In this document: piece by piece, positions 56,644 through 64,000 of the stretch | Position numbering within the stretch: the first letter of the stretch is position 1 | Layout: every line of letters starts with the position of its first letter | NCBI RefSeq assembly: GCF_934307085.1 | Contig: NZ_CAKRCF010000001.1 | Span: 62,001-126,000, forward strand | Length of the DNA stretch: 64,000 bases | Direction of reading: 5' to 3' | Origin: an uncultured Anaerobutyricum sp. | Lineage (GTDB): Bacteria; Bacillota; Clostridia; Lachnospirales; Lachnospiraceae | Made by a program: the position numbers and the translations under genes | Notes under the pieces: model-generated | Database searches by the model: none | What the model saw: the letters and a program-made list of their open reading frames with translations, nothing else | What the model was told of the DNA's origin: nothing

Positions 56644-58308
56644 CTATACTTCCATAATAATCGGAAGAATCATCGGACTTCTCTTCATCTTCTTCCAGAT
56701 ATAATCTCCTAAATCATCACGAATGGCTCCCTTAATGCGGCCCCAGTCCGTAATCTTCTTCGCGTTACAATGCTCTAATGTGTTTGTAACAACACTCTTT
56801 GCCTCTTCCATGAGCTTCTCACTCTCTCTTACATAGACAAAACCTCTTGAAACAATATCAGGCCCTGCGAGAAGAACTCCGTTATAGCGGTCAAGGGTAA
56901 CAACTACAATAAATAAACCATTCTGTGATAAATGCTGACGATCACGAAGCACGATGTTACCAACATCACCAACACCCAGACCATCTACTAAAATACCCTG
57001 TGCAGGTACATGGCCAGTAACCTTTGCCTGCTCTTTTGAGATAGTAAGCACATCGCCAGATTGTAATATCATTACATTCTCTTTTGGAATGCCCATCTCG
57101 ATGGCAAGGTCTTTATGTCTCTTTAAGTGACGGTACTCTCCGTGAACTGGAATTGCATACTGTGGCTTCGTTAATGTGTAGATAAGCTTAATCTCCTCCT
57201 GACAGGCATGTCCTGAAACATGTGTATCCTGGAAAATAACACTGGCTCCTTTCTTGGCAAGCTCGTTCATTACTTTAGATACTGCCTTTTCATTACCAGG
57301 AATTGGATGAGAACTGAAAATAATAACATCGCCCGGCTTAATAGAAACCTTGCGGTGTGTAGAAGCTGCCATACGACTTAATGCAGCCATTGTCTCTCCC
57401 TGACTTCCTGTTGTGATAAGCACAAGCTGCTCATCCACATAATTCTTCATCTGTTCTATATCAATCAATGTGTTATCCGGAATCTTAATATAGCCAAGTT
57501 CTGCCGCAGTAGAGATTGTACTGACCATACTTCTTCCCTCGATAACAACCTTCTTTCCACAACTATATGCACAGTCGATAATCTGCTGCACGCGGTCTAC
57601 GTTTGAGGCAAATGTTGCTACGATAATTCTATGATCTTTATTCTCATCAAAAAGGTGGCGGAGAGTTCGTCCAACTGTTCTCTCTGACGGAGTATAGCCC
57701 TCTCGTTCTACATTAGTACTCTCGCACATTAAGGCAAGAACACCTTTCTTTCCAAGTTCTGCAAAACGACCAAGATCAATAGCATCTCCAAACACTGGTG
57801 TGTAATCAATCTTAAAATCACCAGTATGCACGATAATTCCTGCCGGCGTATAAATAGCAAGTGCTGCCGCATCACTGATACTATGGTTCGTTTTAATAAA
57901 TTCTATACGAAATCTCCCCAGATTAATAGACTGACCATGTTTGATGACCTTTCTTCTGGTTGTTCTTAAAAGATTATGCTCTTTTAACTTATTCTCAATC
58001 AGACCCATTGTAAGCTTCGTCGCATAAATAGGCATGTTCAGTTCCTTAAGAGCATAGGGAATCGCACCAATATGATCTTCGTGTCCGTGGGTAATTACAA
58101 GCCCCTTTACTTTCGATGCATTCTCTTTCAAATAGGTGATATCCGGTATAACTAAATCGATTCCCAACATCTCATCGTCCGGAAAAGCCAGACCGCAGTC
58201 TACTACAATAATACTGTCCTCATACTCAAACGCAGTAATATTCATACCGATCTGCTCTAATCCGCCGAGAGGTATTATCTTTACTGATTGATTTCCTGTT
58301 GCTTTCAA
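56644..58308 (-). CDS. rnjA: Ribonuclease J
   Basis: A 554-residue beta-CASP metallo-beta-lactamase RNase with 5'-3' exonuclease and endonuclease activity. The zinc ligands lie in THGHEDHIG (His74, His76, Asp78, His79), the beta-CASP region spans about 220-370, and FSSHPIPGNEKAV and VHGEYRHLKRH are conserved. It is inserted in the otherwise conserved ireB-ruvX-DUF1292-mltG-trmR-trhP gene order. Paralogue choice (J1 versus J2) is not made here. Confidence 0.96.
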   Translation of the reverse strand: MKATGNQSVKIIPLGGLEQIGMNITAFEYEDSIIVVDCGLAFPDDEMLGIDLVIPDITYLKENASKVKGLVITHGHEDHIGAIPYALKELNMPIYATKLTMGLIENKLKEHNLLRTTRRKVIKHGQSINLGRFRIEFIKTNHSISDAAALAIYTPAGIIVHTGDFKIDYTPVFGDAIDLGRFAELGKKGVLALMCESTNVEREGYTPSERTVGRTLRHLFDENKDHRIIVATFASNVDRVQQIIDCAYSCGKKVVIEGRSMVSTISTAAELGYIKIPDNTLIDIEQMKNYVDEQLVLITTGSQGETMAALSRMAASTHRKVSIKPGDVIIFSSHPIPGNEKAVSKVMNELAKKGASVIFQDTHVSGHACQEEIKLIYTLTKPQYAIPVHGEYRHLKRHKDLAIEMGIPKENVMILQSGDVLTISKEQAKVTGHVPAQGILVDGLGVGDVGNIVLRDRQHLSQNGLFIVVVTLDRYNGVLLAGPDIVSRGFVYVRESEKLMEEAKSVVTNTLEHCNAKKITDWGRIKGAIRDDLGDYIWKKMKRSPMILPIIMEV

Positions 58309-58427
58309 ATTCTAACCTCCGTTCTACTATTCACTTGTCCATAGCAGAAAGCACGGTTGCATAGAATAAAACGGTCATCTGCTCCTGCAAAACAACTGCC
58401 GTTTTATCTCACACAAACGCCTGCCTG

Positions 58428-58718
58428 CTACTCCACTTCAAAATCAGTATCTTCCATTAACTGCTCAAATACCTTTGATACCGATATAAGTTCCTCCTCA
58501 TCTTCAACCATCTCATAGGCTGCCATTTCTTCTTCGTCCTCAGCAGAGCCAGCGACTCCCTTCATGATGTAAACAACTACATCTTCATCATCTGGATCTG
58601 CACTTCCGTCTTCTACTAACAAATAGTGAAATCCGTTCAGAGTTGTCTGTTCGAGGACATAGAATTCCATCTCTTCTCCATCTTCTGTCACAAATGGAAT
58701 GCTTTCATAATTCTTCAT
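58428..58718 (-). CDS. DUF1292 protein (YrzB-like)
   Basis: A 96-residue acidic protein with the DUF1292 pattern: VTEDGEEMEFYVLEQTTLNG, YLLVED, DVVVYIMK, and a Glu-rich C-terminus. Its genome position after ruvX matches Bacillus subtilis yrzB. The function is unknown. Confidence 0.88.
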   Translation of the reverse strand: MKNYESIPFVTEDGEEMEFYVLEQTTLNGFHYLLVEDGSADPDDEDVVVYIMKGVAGSAEDEEEMAAYEMVEDEEELISVSKVFEQLMEDTDFEVE

Positions 58719-58757
58719 ATAAAACCTCTTTCCTCCGTACTTACGTCCGTTCTCCGC

Positions 58758-59195
58758 TTACTTTTCCGGAATTGGATGTGCATCCATATAGCTTTGCAGG
58801 ATAAGAGTCGCAGCCATCCAGTCAATGCGTTCTTTCCTGTTTTCACGGCGCACTCCACCCTCCTGCAAAATTCTCTCTGATTCCATCGTAGTCAGTCTTT
58901 CATCCCATAAGACTACTTCCAACCCGGTTCTTCGCTGAAGCATCGCCTGAAACTCCTTCGTCTCCTCGGCCCTTTCTCCCAGCGTATTATTCATATTCTT
59001 TGGCAATCCGAGTACTATCTTACTCACTTCATATTCTTCTATCAGTGCTTCTATCCTTGCCAATGTCTGGCGCAGCTTTTTATTCGACTTTCTGGTAACT
59101 GTCTCAACGCCCTGCGCAGTAATACCTAAAGCGTCACTTACTGCTACGCCTACTGTCTTTGTCCCGTAATCAAGACCCATCCATCTTTCTTTCAT
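58758..59195 (-). CDS. ruvX: Putative Holliday junction resolvase / pre-16S rRNA nuclease RuvX (YqgF)
   Basis: A 145-residue RNase H-like nuclease with [15 protein letters not shown] at about 7-21, [11 protein letters not shown] in the middle and [14 protein letters not shown] near 98-112, where the metal-binding acids lie. In E. coli YqgF matures 16S rRNA. It starts 2 bp after the ireB stop and shares its transcript. Confidence 0.94.
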   Translation of the reverse strand: MKERWMGLDYGTKTVGVAVSDALGITAQGVETVTRKSNKKLRQTLARIEALIEEYEVSKIVLGLPKNMNNTLGERAEETKEFQAMLQRRTGLEVVLWDERLTTMESERILQEGGVRRENRKERIDWMAATLILQSYMDAHPIPEK

Positions 59196-59197
59196 AA

Positions 59198-59455
59198 TTA
59201 CTTTAACTGAGTATCAATATAATTTTCGAATAAAACTTCAAGAATCTCGTCACGCTCTACCTTCATAATTAAGCTTCTCGCATTCTTATGGCTGGTAATA
59301 TAAGTCGGATCTCCAGACATAATATAACCCACGATCTGATTCACTGGATTATATCCTTTTTCCGTTAATGCTTCGTACACATCTTTCAAAATAGATGCCA
59401 CATCATATTCCTGTTCTTTAACCACATGAAAAAACTGTGTATTATTTCTACCCAT
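59198..59455 (-). CDS. ireB: IreB family regulatory phosphoprotein (UPF0297)
   Basis: An 85-residue protein corresponding to YrzL, with the conserved block [25 protein letters not shown] in the middle. In Enterococcus faecalis IreB is phosphorylated by the kinase IreK and reduces cephalosporin resistance. The start has AGGAGG upstream. It opens the ireB-ruvX-DUF1292 cluster; alaS, usual upstream neighbour, is absent. Confidence 0.94.
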   Translation of the reverse strand: MGRNNTQFFHVVKEQEYDVASILKDVYEALTEKGYNPVNQIVGYIMSGDPTYITSHKNARSLIMKVERDEILEVLFENYIDTQLK

Positions 59456-59509
59456 GTCTACCTCCTTCTAGCAGATTTACAATCAATAAATATTTTACTA
59501 TGAGTGACA

Positions 59510-60862
59510 TTAAAATTCAATCGAAACTTTTCCGTACAGTAAATTTTCATCAATAAATCCTTGAATATCTACTACAATTACTTCATTTTGTTTTAATTTT
59601 ACATCATTTTCTGATAATTCTACAGCAATTTTTACATAGTGTGCCGTATATCCCTGAAAATATTTTCTACCATTCTTCTCTACGATTTCTTCTAAAAGTA
59701 CTTTTTCTTTTCTTCCAATATACCATTCTTCAAATGCTGTCTTGTGGCGTTTTGCCATAGAAAGAAGTATTTCTGAACGCTCTGTTTTTACCTGCTCCGG
59801 TACATGTCCAGACATCTTCTGTGCTCTTGTTCCTTCTCTTACAGAATACTTGAAAATATGCATCTCATAAAGATTAATCTTCTCAAGATATGCTCTTGTT
59901 TTTTCAAATTCATCTTCAGTCTCTCCGACAAAACCTGCGATAACATCGGTTGTTAGTGCTGGATGCTCATAGTACTTTCTTAAAATATTTAATGCTTCCT
60001 CATATTCTTCTGTCGTATATTTGCGGTTCATACGTTTTAATGTCTCGTCGCAACCACTCTGTAAGGAAAGATGAAAATGTGGACATACCTTATCACATTC
60101 TACAAGTTCTTTTACAAACTCCTCTGTGATAATTCGAGGCTCTAAAGATCCAAGACGGATTCGCTCCACATCCTCTACCTGCTGTATTCTTTTAATCACA
60201 TCAAGAAGTGTTACTGTTCCCAAATCTTTACCGTAGGAACTTAAATGGATTCCGGTAAGCACGATTTCTTTATAACCCTGCGCCGCCAGATTCTTTACTT
60301 CTTCAATAACCTCCTCTGGATTCTTGCTACGGATTCTTCCTCTTGTGTAAGGAATGATGCAATACGAACAGAACTGATTGCAACCATCCTGTATTTTAAT
60401 ATATGCTCTTGTATGCTCGTTTACTTTATGAATTGTCAAATCTTCATATTCTTTTGTATGATTGATATCAATTACTTCAGAAACAACAGGTACTGTCTGC
60501 TCCGGTTCCTTTGTTGTAAAATATTCCTCAAGAATCTGTGCAATATCCTTCTTTTTATTATTTCCGACAAGAATATCTGCTTCATTTTTCTTTGCCAGTT
60601 CTTCCTCCGCCGCCTGAACATAGCAACCCGCTGCCACAATAATTGCCTCTGGATTGTTTTTCTTTGCACGATGAATCATCTGGCGACTCTTTCTGTCTGC
60701 CATATTTGTAACAGAACAAGTATTTATAATATAAACATCGGCTCTCTCTTTAAAACCGACAATCTCATACCCTGCTTTTTCAAGAATCTCCTCCATGGCA
60801 TCCGTCTCATACTGGTTTACTTTACAGCCCAGTGTGAGGAATGCTGCTCTTCTTTTGCTCAT
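59510..60862 (-). CDS. mtaB: tRNA (N6-threonylcarbamoyladenosine(37)-C2)-methylthiotransferase
   Basis: Radical-SAM enzyme that adds a methylthio group to t6A37 of tRNAs reading ANN codons. Three N-terminal cysteines (Cys13, Cys49, Cys80) and the radical-SAM triad Cys161, Cys165, Cys168 (GCNQFCSYC) hold two [4Fe-4S] clusters; a TRAM domain ends the 450-residue chain. MtaB is favoured over MiaB and RimO by the N-terminal pattern. I chose the ATG at 60862 with AAGGAG six nt upstream. Confidence 0.93.
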   Translation of the reverse strand: MSKRRAAFLTLGCKVNQYETDAMEEILEKAGYEIVGFKERADVYIINTCSVTNMADRKSRQMIHRAKKNNPEAIIVAAGCYVQAAEEELAKKNEADILVGNNKKKDIAQILEEYFTTKEPEQTVPVVSEVIDINHTKEYEDLTIHKVNEHTRAYIKIQDGCNQFCSYCIIPYTRGRIRSKNPEEVIEEVKNLAAQGYKEIVLTGIHLSSYGKDLGTVTLLDVIKRIQQVEDVERIRLGSLEPRIITEEFVKELVECDKVCPHFHLSLQSGCDETLKRMNRKYTTEEYEEALNILRKYYEHPALTTDVIAGFVGETEDEFEKTRAYLEKINLYEMHIFKYSVREGTRAQKMSGHVPEQVKTERSEILLSMAKRHKTAFEEWYIGRKEKVLLEEIVEKNGRKYFQGYTAHYVKIAVELSENDVKLKQNEVIVVDIQGFIDENLLYGKVSIEF

Positions 60863-60950
60863 ATAAATCTCCTTTTCCCGTTTTCTCCTTTTCATTTTTC
60901 TTGTTATTTATTATTTCCAATTTATTTTATAATCACTTAAAATATCCGTC

Positions 60951-60975
60951 CAGAGTGTGTTCCAAACACACTCTG
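60951..60975. repeat. Short palindrome family, copy 5
   Basis: CAGAGTGTGTT and AACACACTCTG are exact complements around three bases. It lies in the 386-bp divergent gap between mtaB and the HPr-like gene, which otherwise holds only the HPr-like promoter and AT-rich DNA. Confidence 0.65.
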
Positions 60976-61178
60976 ATCTGCATTTTTAAGATTTCTATAT
61001 TATCCCTATTCAGAATATATAAAAAACACTTTTTATAAAACATACATTACAATTTGTATGATATTTTCCATCTGCGTATTATATTTTTTATTTTTTGTAA
61101 CTTCATCCCACGCTATATTAATGCCAAAAAATTACCCTTTATCTTTAGATAATATTTTCCAAATCTCCCTCAAATCTA

Positions 61179-61207
61179 TTGACTTTTTTCCACTAAAAAG
61201 GTACTAT
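61179..61207 (+). promoter_or_regulatory. Sigma-A promoter of the HPr-like gene
   Basis: TTGACT (61179-61184), a 17-nt spacer and TACTAT (61202-61207), 41 nt before the start codon. Confidence 0.7.
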
Positions 61208-61248
61208 ATTATTAAAATATATAGACATTTTTAAGGAGGAGCACGTAT

Positions 61249-61485
61249 ATGAAAACGATTAAAATCTCTTTAAATTCCATCGATAAGGTTAAAACATTTG
61301 TTAACGTTATCAATCGTTTCGATGCAGAATTTGACTTAGTTTCCGGTCGTTACGTTATTGATGCAAAATCTATCATGGGAATTTTTAGTTTAGATATTTC
61401 TAAACCTATTGATTTAAATATCCATAACGCTGACAATCTCGATGAGATTATGGAACAGTTACAGCCATATTTAGTAACTGAATAA
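61249..61485 (+). CDS. HPr-like protein lacking the catalytic histidine
   Basis: A 78-residue protein with the HPr fold pattern: the block KSIMGIFSLDISKPIDLNI near 40-58 matches the regulatory-serine region of HPr, with Ser41 in the place of Ser46. The phosphorylation loop (GIHARPA in HPr) is replaced by NSIDKVKTF, so there is no histidine to accept phosphate from enzyme I. This recalls Crh, which keeps the serine and lacks the histidine. AAGGAGG lies upstream. It is transcribed alone, with promoter and terminator. Confidence 0.82.
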   Translation: MKTIKISLNSIDKVKTFVNVINRFDAEFDLVSGRYVIDAKSIMGIFSLDISKPIDLNIHNADNLDEIMEQLQPYLVTE

Positions 61486-61553
61486 TTGCAGGTCTATTTT
61501 CTGATATACAGATGTATTATACATATATAACCTGTAACGTATTTATGAAATCA

Positions 61554-61585
61554 ACCGAGGAAAGTAAATCTTTCCTCGGTTTTTC
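61554..61585 (+). terminator. Rho-independent terminator of the HPr-like gene
   Basis: ACCGAGGAAAG and CTTTCCTCGGT form a perfect 11-bp stem with a five-base loop, followed by TTTTC. The rest of the 294-bp gap to thiI shows no feature. Confidence 0.92.
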
Positions 61586-61779
61586 TTTCCAAAACAGATA
61601 GATTCTTTTTACGAAAATATCAACTCAATCTGCAACAGCGAATCTTTAATTGAAACAAATATTTTTTATATTATTTCTTCTTATTGCCTTTCAAAAATCC
61701 AAAAGCACTTAACCTGGAAACCTCACATTACCAAAACATTTGTGTTTGCCTTAAAAATTCTTTTTCAATTTATAAATAA

Positions 61780-62964
61780 TTAGTGAGCGTTAATTTTAAT
61801 CTCCTCTGTTGTCTCAATCGCTGTCTTCATCAACTCATCAATACAGTCATCAAGGTTTCTCTCAGAACGTTTAATCACATCTAATCTTGGTTTTGTTACT
61901 GGATGTTTTGCTACGAAGATTGTACAACAGTCTTCAAATGGCAAAATAGATGTCTCATAAGTTCCAATCTTTTCTGCAATCTTTACAATTTCATTCTTAT
62001 CAAGTCCGATACATGGACGGAATACTGGCATCTGGCATACTTCATTTGTTACATAAAGACTGTGCATTGTCTGACTGGCAACCTGTCCGATACTCTCACC
62101 TGTAACAAGGGAAAGACAGTTGTCCTGATTTGCGAAATGCTCTGCAATCTTCATCATGTAACGACGCATAATGATTGTCAGCTCATCATGAGGGCACTTC
62201 TCATAAATTGCCATCTGAATATCCGTAAAGTTTACAACGTGTAAAGTGATTGGTCCTGTATATTTTGCAATCTCTTTTGCAAGGTCTACTACCTTCTGCT
62301 TTGCTCTCTCGCTTGTATATGGAGGTGCATGGAAGTAAGTTGCATCAATGCTTACACCTCGCTTAGAAATCATATAGCCGGCTACCGGGCTATCAATACC
62401 ACCGGAAAGAAGAAGCATTGCTCTTCCATTTGTTCCAACAGGCATTCCACCTGGTCCCGGAATCTCTCTTGAATAAATGTAAACCTTATCACGAATCTCA
62501 ACGGTAAGCATCACATCTGGATTATGCACGTCAACACTTAAGTCCTCAAACTTCTCTAATAATCTTTCTCCAAGACGGGCTGCCGCTTCCATAGAAGGAA
62601 TCGGGTACTTTTTATCCGCTCTTCTTACATGTACTTTGAAAGAAAAATGCTTATCTGTATAATCTTCATCTACATATTTTTCTACGACTTCTGCAATCTT
62701 TTCAAAATCTTTGTCTTCTTCTACTACGATTGGGCAGATACCTGCAATACCGAATACATGACTTAAACTTTCCACTGCCTCATCAAAATCATACTCTTCA
62801 TTGGCATGTACAAAAATACGTCCAGATTCCTTTCTGATAGAAAAGTCTCCTACTGGTTTTAATGCGTATTTCATCTGACGAACAAGGGCATCTTCAAAGA
62901 AACGACGGTTATTACCCTTGATTCCGATTTCTGCATATTTAATCAAAAATGCTTTAAATTCCAT
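61780..62964 (-). CDS. thiI: tRNA 4-thiouridine synthase ThiI
   Basis: Makes 4-thiouridine at tRNA position 8 and, in some species, supplies sulfur for thiamine. The 394-residue protein has an N-terminal ferredoxin-like and THUMP domain (about 1-165) and a PP-loop ATPase domain with LLSGGIDSP (about 186-193). The conserved Cys is in FEDCCTIF. There is no C-terminal rhodanese domain, as in Bacillus. I chose the ATG at 62964 with AAGGAG six nt upstream. iscS lies 56 bp upstream, giving the usual sulfur donor pair. Confidence 0.94.
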   Translation of the reverse strand: MEFKAFLIKYAEIGIKGNNRRFFEDALVRQMKYALKPVGDFSIRKESGRIFVHANEEYDFDEAVESLSHVFGIAGICPIVVEEDKDFEKIAEVVEKYVDEDYTDKHFSFKVHVRRADKKYPIPSMEAAARLGERLLEKFEDLSVDVHNPDVMLTVEIRDKVYIYSREIPGPGGMPVGTNGRAMLLLSGGIDSPVAGYMISKRGVSIDATYFHAPPYTSERAKQKVVDLAKEIAKYTGPITLHVVNFTDIQMAIYEKCPHDELTIIMRRYMMKIAEHFANQDNCLSLVTGESIGQVASQTMHSLYVTNEVCQMPVFRPCIGLDKNEIVKIAEKIGTYETSILPFEDCCTIFVAKHPVTKPRLDVIKRSERNLDDCIDELMKTAIETTEEIKINAH

Positions 62965-63020
62965 AAAAATCTCCTTTTGTTTTATATATCTACTTACAAT
63001 CCATCTATAACCTGTAGATT

Positions 63021-64000
63021 TTATCTTCTCGTAAATCTCCGAAGCATCGGCAATAGTTCTTTTAACGCTTCCACACAAACATCTGCTTCCTCTATCGTAT
63101 TGAAAATAGAGAAAGAAAAACGAAGCGTCGATTCATAGTATTCCTTTGTAAGACCAATGCCCTTCAAAGTACCACTGACTTCCGGTTTATTAGATGAACA
63201 GGCAGAACCTGCCGATACATAAATTTCACGTTCTTCTAACGCGTGAAGAAGCACTTCACTTCTTACTCCTAAAAAGCTGATACTTGCTACATGTGGTGCA
63301 TCTCCGGAATTATCCTTCACGTCTGGAATCTCTTCCATCACTCTTTTTATAAAATGATCTTTTATCTCTCTGATATGCGCGATCTTTTCCTCATGATTCT
63401 CATAAATCAACTCTGCCGCCTTACCAAGTCCTGCAATTCCCGGTACATTTTCTGTTCCGGAACGCATTCCCTTCTGTTGATTTCCACCCCAGATAATCGG
63501 CTTTATCTTTGTTCCATTCTTAATATAAATAAATCCGATTCCCTTTGGACCATGAATCTTATGTCCACTTACAGAAATCATATCCGCTTTCCATTTTTTA
63601 GGGTAGCAGTTTAACTTGCCATATGCCTGGATACAATCCGTATGGAATAAAATCTTAGAATCAAAAGACTTTACAATCTTTCCAATCTCCTCGATTGGTT
63701 CTATCGCACCAATCTCATTATTCACACACATAATGGAAACCATCAGCGTATCCTTACGAAGTGCTTTCTTTAATGCTTCCAGATCAACAATTCCATGTGC
63801 ATCCACTGGAAGATACGTTACCTCAAATCCCTCATCTTCCAAAAAAGATAATGGATTATAAACAGAAGCATGTTCAATACAGCTTGTAATAATATGCTTT
63901 CTCTCTCTCTTATTCGCAAATGCAGTACCAATTAACGCAAGATTATTCGCCTCTGTACCACCGGAAGTAAAATAAATCTCCTTTGGGTCAACCTTCAGAC
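63021..64000 (-). CDS. iscS: Cysteine desulfurase (IscS/NifS type), 5' end outside the window
   Basis: PLP enzyme that takes sulfur from cysteine as a persulfide. The C-terminal 326 residues are in the window. Visible: TSGGTEANN near the right edge, the PLP lysine in SGHKIHGPKG, RSGTENVPG and the active-site Cys loop SAGSACSSN. The reading frame continues through the window edge, so the start is not seen. Its position before thiI matches the nifZ-thiI pair of Bacillus and implies a role in tRNA thiolation. Confidence 0.94.
   Translation of the reverse strand, partial: LKVDPKEIYFTSGGTEANNLALIGTAFANKRERKHIITSCIEHASVYNPLSFLEDEGFEVTYLPVDAHGIVDLEALKKALRKDTLMVSIMCVNNEIGAIEPIEEIGKIVKSFDSKILFHTDCIQAYGKLNCYPKKWKADMISVSGHKIHGPKGIGFIYIKNGTKIKPIIWGGNQQKGMRSGTENVPGIAGLGKAAELIYENHEEKIAHIREIKDHFIKRVMEEIPDVKDNSGDAPHVASISFLGVRSEVLLHALEEREIYVSAGSACSSNKPEVSGTLKGIGLTKEYYESTLRFSFSIFNTIEEADVCVEALKELLPMLRRFTRR

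Noticed and set aside
60245..60940. 231-codon plus-strand open frame
   Set aside because: It is antisense to mtaB, whose radical-SAM motifs and full length are clear; composition is Cys/Phe/Ile-rich as expected of a shadow frame.

Overview
This window looks like part of the chromosome of a low-GC, anaerobic, spore-forming Clostridia bacterium, most probably a Lachnospiraceae gut commensal. The evidence is an AT-rich sequence with strong GGAGG ribosome sites, a sporulation sigma factor of the SigK type, a SleB-like cortex hydrolase, an electron-bifurcating NfnAB pair, a sorbitol phosphotransferase operon and CIRCE-controlled groES-groEL. The genus cannot be fixed from sequence reading alone. 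Most genes lie on the minus strand. No prophage, insertion sequence or CRISPR array was seen.

Layout: 0.2-4.2 kb holds a DMT exporter, argH and an NSS transporter. 4.5-8.3 kb holds rsmH, a csoR-type regulator, a MATE exporter and an MscS channel. 8.9-16 kb is an amino-acid block (leuB, ilvD, ilvB, serA, asd). 16-25.5 kb holds a PGRP-type amidase, guaB, an unknown gene, nfnAB, glnS and two secreted hydrolase-like proteins. 25.6-31.6 kb holds tRNA-Thr and the sorbitol operon srlD-gutM-srlA-srlE-srlB-gutR. 32-44 kb holds aroK, a metallo-beta-lactamase lipoprotein, rlmB-mrnC-cysS, ispF with an Eis-like acetyltransferase, tRNA-Val and tRNA-Met, an M20 amidohydrolase, a DUF1700 protein and a transglutaminase lipoprotein. 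44-51.7 kb holds groEL/groES, a BlaR1/BlaI-type pair, a DMT exporter and a polysaccharide deacetylase. 51.8-64 kb is a housekeeping and tRNA-modification block: efp, yqeG, sigK, trhP, trmR, an mltG-like stub, ylbF-like, rnjA, a DUF1292 gene, ruvX, ireB, mtaB, an HPr-like gene, thiI and iscS. The part from ireB to trhP follows the Bacillus subtilis yrzL-yrrK-yrzB-yrrL-yrrM-yrrO order, with RNase J and a YlbF-like gene inserted.

The most unusual content is between genes. At least nine intergenic regions carry long foldback elements of about 100-130 nt. Each has 20-36 bp inverted-repeat arms, often perfect, whose sequence is different in every copy. The arms enclose a conserved core of about 54-66 nt: an internal-loop motif (CYTRGAGCAA on one side, about TGCAGYGAYANRAAG on the other) around an upper hairpin that covaries between copies. 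Two subtypes share this plan. Other foldbacks with unrelated cores occur near 8.4, 44.1 and 49.1 kb, and downstream of groEL one appears to sit inside the arm of another. A second, smaller family of palindromes around AGAGCRTGTTT is also dispersed. I know of no named element matching the larger family, and it is the best candidate here for something undescribed.
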